Assembly: GCA_014706295.1 (NCBI GenBank)
Contig: JACSVZ010000039.1
Coordinates: 1,426,001-1,490,000, forward strand
DNA: 64,000 bases
Reading direction: 5' to 3'
Source of the DNA: Lycocorax pyrrhopterus obiensis
Lineage: Eukaryota; Chordata; Aves; Passeriformes; Paradisaeidae
In this document: piece after piece, positions 27,001-39,000 of the stretch
How the letters are laid out: each line of letters starts with the position of its first letter
How positions within the stretch are numbered: position 1 is the stretch's first letter
Position numbers and translations under genes: made by a program
Notes under the pieces: model-generated
Database searches by the model: none
The model's input: only the letters and a program-made list of their open reading frames with translations
What the model was told of the DNA's origin: nothing

Positions 27001-30000
27001 AGGAATGCCTCAGTCTTCCTTTGCAAATCTAGAGAGGCCTCTGTCTCACTGTTAAACAGACTGAATTGTTCCCTTCCTTAGGGAAATACCTCAAATTTTA
27101 GTAAAGGGTTGACCAAGTTAACTGTTTACATTGGGTGGAAACATTTTCATTGAGTATATTTGCAGTAAACTTAGAAGAGCTCATTTATTAACATGGAGAA
27201 GTGGAGAGATCAATTTTGTTTCAAATTCATAAAGTAAGCTTACCTTTTTATCCTATCATAAAACTTGAGCAAAAGAAAAGTCTTTTAGGGCACTGCCTAG
27301 AGCTTCAGTTAAAACACATCCTAGAGAGAGCGGTGAATGAAATACAGTAGAACCCAAAAAATTCAGAAAATCATCAGAAATCTGACAAAATCATCAGAAA
27401 TCTGACAAAATCACCAGAAAAACAGAATTCACTCTCAGGTGTAGTCTGACTTGTCCTTTCAGTGCTCCCTGCCTTGTGTCCCTCTTGAGGGCTCTGATTC
27501 TTATTTGGACTTTCTGCATTGCTAAATTTTTAATAAGAAGAAAAACATTCTCAACATTGGTTAAAGAGCCAAATAATTTAAAAGAATATTTGCCTCTGTC
27601 TTAGGAATGGGCTTATATGCAACCAAAGTTTAAAATGGGTGTTGGACTTAAAAGGTCACAGAATCATTCCTGTAAGAAATTTTGCTCTAAGCAACTGAAT
27701 TAAAACATTGCATTAAAAATTCTGTGACAGATTTTGTCTCAGGATAAATATGAATAAAGGAGCATCCTATCACTCAACTGAACGACTTTTTATTCAGTTC
27801 TTCAACTGGGAGGAAACCAAATTAAAAATTACTTACCATTTTGACATGTATAATTTTATGACTCAAGTGTAAATTCTTTGAAGATTCAGATGGATCTGAA
27901 AATCCTGTCAGGGTGCTCTTCAGCAAACATTACTCTTCATATTAAAACTGTCTCTTAAATTTTCTTGGTTAGATAAAATGTTAGTAAGAGCATTGTAGAG
28001 ATGTCAGTCCTTACTGGGTGATCAAAGGGAAAGAACAAAATACAAATTTCTTCTTGCATGACATCAAAAGTCTAATTCATGATATTTCCTCATGGAACAT
28101 CTACCATGTATTTCAGTAATCAGCATATCTGCAGTTTTATGGGGCAATAAAAGTACTTGAAGTAAGCCAGGACTCTTTGTACATAGTGGTAGATATTTTA
28201 AAAGACTCTCTGACTAATAGTATGAAAGGTTTTCAGAATATTTGTTGCAGCATATAAGACAAATGGTCCCATCTTACCTCATTGGAGGATAAAATAAAAT
28301 CTTTGAAGAAACACAGACAATTATGAAGAAAAGAGTTGCAATTTTGGAACTGAAAGGTAACATTCAAATTTCAAAGCTCAGCATAGAAATTTACATGAAA
28401 AGAGATGTCATGCTGGCTGTGAAGCTAAAATAAATATGGTTGGACCAGGATGAAAAGTTACGCAGGTCAGTGAAGTGAATACTTGACTAATGAGTAGCTG
28501 AAATAACTTGTCTGACTGAGGCTGGAAATAGGACAGGTCTTAACTTCTGGAGAAATAAACTTATCAACAGTAATGACAAAAAAGCTGTGAAAGGAAGCAT
28601 AAAAAAGTGTTTAGTATTTCAGTTAGTTTTTCCATGAGCCATGGTGTCTGAGAAACAAAATAGTGTGGTGTGTGTTTTTCATTGCCAACAACCCAGAAAG
28701 ACTGAGCACTTAAGTATTTTCCTGTATCAGGAATCCCTGTGGGGCTTACTTGATGTCTTCACCATATGAACTCTCACCAAACCTATTCAGTCAGTGGTGC
28801 CATAGTTGCTCATCATATCAGGAGCTAGGCTTGAGATTGCTTTTCAAACTGGGATAGTTGCTAGTTCATGGAATTGATACATAGCCTAAGAGGAATCAGT
28901 TTGGGTGTAGAGAACATTTCAGCACTAATAGGAAAGTGAGAAAAGAGGAGCTGGATACAGTACCTTCTCCAACTATCGTATAGTCAAGTGGCAGGAAATG
29001 AAAAATCCAAACTCTCAGATGTTTATGGAATTTTGCTGAATAACTAAATGGTCTCCTGTGATTAAGAATGTAGGCAAACATTCTTCCTGCTTTCAGTAAT
29101 GATTTAATTTGTTCTGCATGTAGTAGGAGAATTCACATGGGGAGTTACTCCCAGACAAGAGTATCCTTCAGAAGACAGGAAAAAACCTGAGGAATTTTTA
29201 GACCGCTCTAACCTGATCTGCACAGACATGTCTGCCCAGGCATTCATGGAAGGCCCTTCAGTTATGTTTGTTATCTCCAAAGTATTTTGGAGCAGTTACA
29301 ATTTGCCCCCTCTTCCTCTGCTTTGCTCTGCATGGTAGTTTTTCAGTTTTGAAGTGGCTTGTTTGTTTGAGGATTTGCAGGAAAATCAATCCACAGAAAC
29401 CCAGAAATCATTCTGTATACTTGATATCATTTACCATCTGGGTAATCTCCGTTTCTCCTTGTGTTTTTCTTTTTGCTAAGCATAAGCTTGCCCTTATTGT
29501 TTCTCTGCATAAAACAGAGAGGGCAAATATTCCCCCAAGTAACTGTAGATAATCTCTTTTATAAACTGTTTGCATAGCTCTCTGGTCCAGCCCAAAGATA
29601 AACACATGCCAGAGGATCAGCATTTTATGAACTGTTCACAGACAACACAGTGTAGAGAGTTTAGCAAATGAGTAATCAGAAAATGACTCATTTCTGAGAG
29701 TGCTGTTCCATTACCAGGTAATTGTTATTCAGAGAGAATGGATTTATTTCTCTTTTTTGGTGTTTTTGGAGCAGGAAAAGGGAAACAACGATTTGCCCCT
29801 TTGTTGAAGGAGTGTGCTTTCCTTCTTCAGTAATCCAGATTTTAGGAAACTTACAGCATTTTCATTTTATATATGACTTCTTTCAGTCACCGGCTGATTT
29901 TGTCTACAGTTATGAAGTACCATCCAGAGGTGAAAATTCTGGAGCTTTGTATTTCATACTGCTTTAAACATAACTGCATGTGCAAAATATGTGCTGTAGA

Positions 30001-33000
30001 AAACTCTCCACTTTTATTCTCTCACTTTCAAAAGTGCATGGCGATCCATCACTGGGCAGCTTTGGTTGGAGCACTTCTATAAAGGTGCCATGGAAAAATT
30101 TTCCTCAGACATACTTTTTTGGCTATGATTCCCCTCAGCTCACACAAAGTTGTTGAAACTGCTAAAGTAAATTAAATCAGTGCAGGCTGCCATTTGCCTT
30201 GCAGTAGAACAGGGCTTGTGACAGCTGGGGGAACTAAACAAATTTGCACTGATTGTAATATTTGATGTTATGTAACACAGTTTGAAGAACAAGCAAGAAA
30301 CACCTATGGAATGTCTTAGGGAAAAGTCTTTCTCTCATCTCCAAACACTCCAAACAAACCATTTGGCTTTCAATATTTCTTGGGATCATATGATCTTTAC
30401 CCAAGTCTTCATACACCAGAAATAAAATACAGTGAGAAACACGGTGAGGGCGGTGAGTCTAAATGCAGCAGACAGCGAGCAGTTTGTGGGAGCTACTGTT
30501 TTTCTAATCTGTTTTTTAATAAGAGAAGTGGTTTTAAGTCTGGCAAGAGTTTCAGTTTCTGCCCAAATGCTTGCTGTCAGATGAAAAGAACATACTGTAC
30601 ATTAGCTGCTAAACAGATTAACTTTCATAATTTGTACTTGTTTTAAAGAGTAACAAATTCATTGCTAGATTAAGCAATCTATAGAGAAATGCTTAATCCT
30701 AATAAATGTCCAAAAAGCTTGAAAGCTGAAGATCTGGTTTATGTGCCCTTTTGCTGGCAGCTATATGGTTTTCAGAAAAGTTTTAAGAATATTTGAGTAA
30801 CTGTAATCAGGGAAGTCATTACACTTTTAAATATGAATTTCAGAGAAATTTAGAAAAAAGGCTGGTTTATTTTTACTGTTTTTCAAGAAAAAATATTCAG
30901 TAATCAGATTTCCATCTTGATTGCACTGAGAAATTTCCAAGTATTTCCACTTATTTCGGTGAAGATCCTAGGCTAAACACACTGTTGGTAAAAAAGCATA
31001 AAGTTATTTTGACATATGTGAGGTTGCTGGCCTCCGTTAGCAGAGGTGTCAGTCCATTTTGTTTCTTATCTTTGTGCTTTTTAGAATAAGCAAAAAGAGG
31101 CATATTGTATTACATTCAGGAGATAAATCTGAGAGATAATTATGTCATTGTGTCTTCTGCTTTAGGAAGAGAATCTTTGTTTCAGTGATACAGGGCCCAA
31201 ACCTTTCATCCTGTGTGAGGAGTAGCTATTTGTGTTGTGAGAATTAAGCTGTCTTAAAGCAATACATGAAAAAAAGTTGTCATGACTGTGCCATTTTCAG
31301 TTTGAAGTGATTTTCTGATGTATATGTTTCTTATAGTTTAGGTTTGGGGATTTTGGAGGCGGGCTCTTTTTTGGTCAGAAAATGGATAGCAGTACTTTGG
31401 TAAATAAATTATTCCTTTTCACTGTTTCTCTAGTAACATAAGAATGCTTTAGAAATGAATGACCTCCTACAGGCAGAATAGTACAAATTCAAGTGACATT
31501 TTCTTACAATGAGGTTTTTAGCATATCACAGCGACTTTACGTAATGGTCAGACTGCGTAGTGCTGCTTCCGTCCTGACAGAAACAAGGACTCAGTGTCCT
31601 CAGGAGATTTAATGCTGTATCATGCGTTTTCAAAATTATACATTCCAAGATTTTTGAGTGTGACATTTGAAACTGACTTGATAATCTGTGGAAAATTATC
31701 TTAGTTTTATATAGGAAATGAAATATGTATCAGAAAAAAAGCCCAAGAGGAGAAGGTTGAGTGAATAATGAGATATTTCTACACAGTGTTAACTGAATAA
31801 CTTGGAAGAGACAGATGGAATATTAAAGGGACTGAATGTGAACACCTGTTGGCATTATCCTAGATCAGGGACTCAGGAGTTCTCTGGCCAAAGTCCCTCT
31901 GTTTTGGGTTAGAAGTCTCCTGGTTGGCATCTTCTCGCCTTTCTGCAGAAGAGAAGAAATCTGCTCTAATGGGGACACGTGAGGATGCCTCTGTGTAGTA
32001 AGTCTTTGGCTATCCCCTGCACCATGCCCACATCCCCTCTCTACTTGCCCGAGGGCTTGTTTCTAACCACTTTATGTCTTGGAGGGAGGGATATCAGCCC
32101 ACCCAAGTGACTGCTTCCTCCAATGCTGAGGAGAGTTTGACCATTAGAGTAACACTGAAGTGATCCTGCTGTCATCTCATCTGATGCATACACTTGGATC
32201 CTTGGCTGTGGCAACCTAGCCTGCTGACACAATGGGATACTCCTGATTTTTGCCTATTGTAAACAAGGCAGGACTCAGGCCAGAACATTTCAGCATATGC
32301 CACTGCAAGTGAAGGCTTATTTAGTTGATTCTGACATTTTAGGATGCTGGCTTACAGAAATCTTATGTTTAACTTAAATGAAACATGGCTTTGCACAAAA
32401 TTTACCACTGCAGATTGATTTTGAAACCTGATTTTAAGAAATACATACAGAAAGCTGTTTAAACGTTGGGCCCAAATTGCATGTAAAAATCCCACAGAGA
32501 TCAGCTGGAGTTGTGTAAATGTCTCTGAGGGGAAAGGCCATTTGAATAAGGACGTTTGATTTTTATGAATGTCAACATTTTAATTTTAGCTGATTCAGTC
32601 TTGTGTTCAATAACAACAGTGATTGCTGGAGAGCTACGGGAAGTAAGCCAAGTGGACAGAGGGAAACTGCTTTAATATCATATTGTGTCCCTGGCACATT
32701 ACAGTGGAAAAACTTAATATGGAAACTGGACATTTCAGAAGTCCAGAACAGGGTATAAAAGCACCTGACTGAAAGTTACGAAGTGAATTTTTGAGCGTGT
32801 GTCTGCTCTAGGTGATGGTAGAGATGTACAAGGGACTGTAGGCAGTGAAAAGTTCTCTGAGCTAAAAACTGTCAAAGTGAATCTGATAGCCTGAAGCTGG
32901 TGACTTGCTTGCTCTCCCAGGCAGGGGTTTGACCTGTCCATGCAAGCACTTTGTTTTCCTGTGTACGTACTCACCATGGCTTACAGCTGTGCTTACACCA

Positions 33001-36000
33001 GCTGGCTTGGTGCTCCAGAGCATCACAGGACCTCATGACTGTTACGAAATAATTTGAAAAAACCTGCTCCATCCCTGTTTGCTGATGTCTTGGGGGCTGT
33101 ATAAAGTGATGAATATACATTAGATTTCATTTCAAGTCAAGAAAAAGCTGGAGTCTTTTGATAGCTACTTGTGAGCCAGCCAGCACTTTTCTTTCTTATG
33201 TCGTGCATTGTGTCTTCATGCTCCTTATCCATCCTGTTTAAACAAGCAGGCAAAAAGTGGATGCTCAATAAGCATTTCCGAACACATTGACCATAGGAAA
33301 AAAATGAGCGATCAGGTGTTACAATTGTAGATTTTTGTGTGTACATGAAATGTAAGCAAGTTACCCAGGTATTTTGTTTTAATCCAAGGGAAGAATATTT
33401 CATAGGGTCTCATTGTATGTTTGCTAGTGACCACGTTATACCAGTGTTATTGTGGAGCATAAATGTGTTTCTTGACTCTGAGTGTAGCAGCTTTGATAAT
33501 ATTTCATGGAATCCTAATCGTTTAAGACATACAGCTAGACTGCATCTTAAACACAGCTGTTCCCCTAATAATAAATAAAAAAACCTCACTTCAAGTGAAA
33601 CAGAAAAAAGCTGTGAGTGAACTTCCACCTCACACGTGAGGTGCAAATCAAGTTAGCGTGTTATGTTAAAGAAATGTTCTCAGTTGCAGTGTAACATATA
33701 AAAAGTCTAATTTCCCTTAGTAGGTAAGTTGTCTTGTCAGCAGTTTCCAACTATTTGAAGTAAAAATTTTCCATTTAGCTCTAGTGGTTTGGTAGAAATC
33801 CCAGTTCCTTTTCCCTCTTTTACCTTGCCTTATAAAAAAGACATTTAGTTCCAAAGAATATTTCTTTCAGAACCAACATATTACAGTAACTGCTGCTCAT
33901 TATAGTCCATTCCAAACAAATTATTTTCCTCTGTTATTTAATGACCTCAATAATGACTTAATCAATAAGGGTTTTAAATAAGAAGTTATTTTTGCAGTAT
34001 TTCCAACATATATCATTAGCTGTAGTATCCAAGAGTAGACTTGCAAAAAATTGTGCTGTGGTAGCAGATACTTTAATACTGAAATCATGTTGTGGCAGAG
34101 CAATGTTTTAAAGTAGCCAAAATAAAGTGACTTGTATATTTATATTACATTAAAATATGGAAAGAAAGGGTTTTTTTGTGAGACATCTGTGCATTCTATC
34201 AAGTTAGGTTTTCCATATTTTTTCCATTTGGATTGCTTTAATATTTTTTTTATTGTATGAAAAAGCCAAGATTTGAGAGTAGGAGCTTAAGAGCAGACAG
34301 AAAAATTGGTGTAATTTACTTTTGAAGGCAAATCTTTTTTTCAGGCTTCCAGGAAAATTGTTATTTGGAGTTAAGATTCTGCCCTGGCTTTCATTTAATG
34401 CAGTCACTGAATTTGGTGAGACTTCATGAAGCACAAGCTGAATCAGGCCTTTTCACTATAACTTTTTCAGTATATGCAATCACCGTTGTGAAATGATAAG
34501 TGAACTTTACCAAACCCTCTGTATCTTAACCTTTTTTTTGGGAGAGAAAATGCCATAAATTGTGGTAATTTATATTGTGAGGCTAAAAATCAGTTTGAAG
34601 GGTACAATTGTAAGAACTGATGCAGAGTTAGGATGGAAAAAGAACTGTCTCCAGAAAAGCATGATGGAATGGCCCTAAGACTGAATTAAAATTAGAAACC
34701 CCCCACAACACATGTTCTGCTAGCTATATTTGAGAGTCATCTTCATGATTGTTGTGGTCCCTCTGATTCTGTACTCTGCGTAGCTGGTGAATCTTTGATA
34801 GGTTGATGTTCATTTCTATTCATCATTAAGCCAAGTGGGATTAGTTGACTCACTTTTAATGAAGTTGCACTGGCAATGAGAGGTTTCTAAAACAAAACTT
34901 TCTATAGATAATCTTGTCTGATCCAGTGGGATTGTGTTTGGAAGTGTTGCAGATTGTGGTGGAAGTAAAAGACGAATATGATAAGTGAAAACTCAGCATA
35001 TCACTTTGAGCAACTTGTTGCTGAGCCTGAAACTGCTTCAGCCTTCTGAATGTAGTGAGGTCTGTTCTTGCAGTGAGATTAAGTAGTGGAAATTGGATAA
35101 GTATTGAATTCCTCTGTGTTCAAAGAATTTTGATTCTGGTCCTGTGGCTGCTATGGATTAGTATAGGGATATATTTTTATCAGTGAGGGTAAAACTTAAC
35201 TGTGATGCCGTGAGGCCACCCCAAGTGTTTAAGTCCTCTTGCTAAGCAGGAGTCTCTCAGGAATGTCCTGTACACTGAGAAATCCCACAGAGAATACACA
35301 CCAAAGAACTGAGTGCTTCTTTGTCGCTGTGGATCTGGTTTCATAGAGCCCTTTTGCAGATTTTGCTATGGTGAGGCTGTTGCACGAAATCCACCAGTCA
35401 GTGCTCCTTTCCTGCCATCAAAAGCAAGCTATTGCAACAGGAAAATTGAACATATGTTATAAATGTACATTAAATGTTAAACAGAGGCATTCCTTTCACT
35501 GCACCACTTTTGACCAATGAGTTTCACTTTTAAGCAGCGAAATTACTCTGGTCTGTTAGGTGAGACTCACATATCCGGCTGACAACTGGATTTCACAGAC
35601 TAATGAGCTGCTTCCTTTGTTTCACGCTGGCTGAAACAAACTACAGGGAGGAAAAGAGGTACAGATTTTATGAATAGAAAGATGGAGAGTGTTTTCTACA
35701 GTAAGTGTGGCATGATGTAAACACACTGCAAATTAGTTGTGAACATAAAACGAAATAGCTGATCTGCTAAGTGGGACTCTGGAAGATACTAGTACTAATA
35801 AATAAGAAAATAAAGTTGTCAGAGAAAGGACTCTGACTGATTAGAGGGCTGGGCAATCACCAACCATATGAAGTTCAATAAGGGAAAGTGCCAGATTCTG
35901 CACCTGGGATGGGGCAACCCTGGATGTATGTACAGAGCAGGGAAAGAGAAGCTGGAAAGCAGTGCCATGGAAAGGGACTTTGGGGTCCTGGTTTATGGAA

Positions 36001-39000
36001 AGTTGAATATGAGAGGGAAGACAGGGGCAGACACTGATCTCTTCTTTGTGGTAACCAGTGACATAACCAAGGGAGTGGCCTGAAGTTGTGTCAGGGGAGG
36101 TTTAGGTTGGATATCAGGAAAAGGTTCTTCACCCAGAGCGTGGCTGGGCACTGGAACAGGTTCTCCAGGGCAGTGGTCACAGCACCAAGCCTGGCAGAGT
36201 TCAAGTGTTTGCACAGTGCTCTCAGGCACATGGTGTGACTCTTGGGGATAGTGCTGTGAAGGGCCGGGAGTTGGACTTGGTGATCCTTTTGGGTCTCTTC
36301 CAACTCAGCAGATTCTGTGATTCTGTAATTCTGTGAAAAGTCTCCATTATTTAACCCTAGGAAAAAAGTTACACACATAACAATGAAGATGAATGAATGA
36401 AATAAAATCATTTTTTTGAGAGTTAAAACTTACCTAAATGAGCTGCACCACATTTAAACACTGGCTTCAATCCAAGTCTTTGAATACTGCCATTTTTATT
36501 TTGCATATTCTAAAGCATGACTGCTAAGTATCTTACATGGTAAGGATAGGATCATGCATAGTCTAAAGTTAGCTTTAAGCATTTTGTTGAAACATTCATC
36601 TATTTTTGCTTGGAACTACAATTGTATGTTATTGAAAATAATATTGGTGGGAAAAGCTTGGTTGAGCTCTTAAGATTATGTGACTTTCACATTTGTACGT
36701 TGCTAACTTTTGCCATTTGTATTTAAGAGACAATTTGCTGTTGTCTTTCTTGCAGAACGCGGTTCACCACGTAATTTGGTTACCACAGATATAACTGACA
36801 CTACAGTTGGGTTATCATGGACACCAGCTCCAGGAACAGTTAACCATTATAGGATAGTATGGAAATCACTTTATGATGATACCATGGGAGAGAAGAGAGT
36901 CCCTGGAAATACAGTGGATGCTGTGATAGAAGGCTTGGAGCCAGAGACTAAATACAGGGTTTCAGTATATGCAGCCTACAGCAGCGGAGAAGGAGACCCA
37001 GTAGATGGAGAGGCTTTTACTGATGGTAAGTGTAGTACATTACCACCACTTGTAACATTCTGCTTTTGATGAAATTATAATTTTTTTAAAGAAAATGGAC
37101 CTTTATTTTCCTCATTTTTTTTTTGTTTTGGTTTGGGGTTTTTTGTAAAAAGTTTCCCCAAACCAAAATGCCACCTCAGCTCAGTCAGTTCTGGCATTTT
37201 GCTGGACCATTAAAGAACCCACAAATCTCATCTATGTCATATAGGTTTGGATTCAGCAAGAATTACTTCCAAGTTAAGATATGATTTTGTCTGCATATTA
37301 CTCTGAAGTCAGCCTTTCATAGGTTTGGTGTGACTGCTGAAAATCAGGTGGAGGAAATATGGATAGAGCAAGGAGGAAAAATGGGGTAAATTCCCACTGA
37401 ATTAATGAGTTTCCTTTCCAAGCTATTGCCCTTCCAATATTCACAGTCTTCAAACTGAGGCCCACTGGGTGATTTTGATGTTTGTTTTTTACCCTTCTGG
37501 GGCTCTTCTTATTTGCCAAACATTATTACTTGTATTTGTCAAAGCAGGCTCAAGCCTCTCCTGAAGTGTAGGCAAAGTGAAAAAACATAGAAACCGGGGA
37601 TGACTTGTTGCTTTATAGCAAGAGCTGGCAAGTAAAGGAGTTAGAATGAATGAAGGGATGCTCTGGATCAGGCTTGACATTTCTGTTGTTTGCCTAAAGG
37701 GGCCACGTGAAGAAAAAACCTGAGGGAGAGCTCTGGGGAAGCATCATGTGTGTTTACATGTTCTTGTGCTCTGTCCTAAGCATCTGTTTTGACTACTGTT
37801 GGAGACAGGCTGCTGAACTACGTTAACCTTTGTCCTTGACCCAGTGCAGTTGTTCTTAAGGTTTTGCAAGAGTAGTGATTGCTGCTGTTAGTAAGAGCTG
37901 GCTCCCCAGAGTCAAAGCAGACTGCCATCCCACGGCTTCCTTCTTTGTTCAAGCACAGCAACACTAGCTGTCCTAGCTTTTCCAGGTTAAGTAGGCAGTG
38001 TAGCCATATCATTTGTGCTGACTCTCTGTGTGCTGACTGAGGGAACTTGCTATAAGGCCTATCAATAGCCCCAGACCTGAGATTAATATTGTGTCTTTAT
38101 GGTACACACACAATTAGAAATTGTCAGTTCCTAAGAACTACAAAGCCTACCTTACTGTGTGATGAAGTACTGACTGATTCCACCATGCCAAGAAGGGTCA
38201 GCTTTGCCAAAACCTAGATGGCTTATTTTGGCTGACAGCCAGCATTGCATATCTGTCAGTTCACTTGGGATTATTTATACCATTTGTACAGTCTGGAAAA
38301 TATCTCTTAGAAGCTGAATGCTGCAATTTGTTGAGAAAATGCTTTATTAGTTCATGGGCTTATTTCAGCACATATGCTGTGTTGTGATGAGTGATTTTCC
38401 AAGCGTTTGGAAAGTCACTCATCTCTATTTGCAGGATAGTTTGTATGGAGTTCAACAGCCAGCTGTTTAGGTATTCACCCGTACCTTATCAGACCTGAAA
38501 GGTCAAAACTTAGAAAATCTGATCACTATAGGACGTTGTGTTCATGAAAATAAATGACTTTATCACTTTCATTTGCGAGTGCTGAATCCAATATTTAATG
38601 GATTACTGAAAAGTGTGACTAAATAAAACTCCCAATTATGCTGTGTCATCATGTGATTTATACTTCCCCTTTTTTTGTCTCAGTAGTGAAAAGCACACTT
38701 CTGTTTGTTTAGTCCATTACAGTTAAAAAATAATTAACAATGGCCTGTGAGATTCCCCTGTGTCTTCCCCACAATCAAATACTGCAATTTTAAAGACGGC
38801 AATTTTATTTTTTGCTATAGCAGAACTAATTTTGTAGTCATGCATTTGAATATATCGGTATATGATAAACTAAAAATGTATCCATATTTTTACACTGAAA
38901 AGTGTCACCAAATGCCAGGACTGTGACAGTAGACAACGAGACAGAAAATACAATGAGAGTTACATGGCAGCCTTCGCCCGGGAAAGTCTTGTCTTATCGT

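Larger units (their letters stand above)
25260..36755 (+). other. Intron 13 (11.5 kb)
   Basis: The longest intron, between two otherwise similar FN3 exons. It contains a 20-bp tandem repeat (27371-27420) and a sense CR1 copy (about 35832-36340). The rest is AT-rich unique-looking sequence. A slightly more GC-rich stretch at about 25880-27060 may be an old unidentified repeat. No exon-like open frame with family similarity was found. Confidence 0.8.

Noticed and set aside
27371..27420. CRISPR-like array
   Set aside because: Units are directly adjacent without spacers, there are only 2.5 copies, and the host is a vertebrate.
37126..37168. microRNA precursor
   Set aside because: The stem is only 13 bp plus wobble pairs, short of the roughly 30 bp expected of a pre-miRNA.
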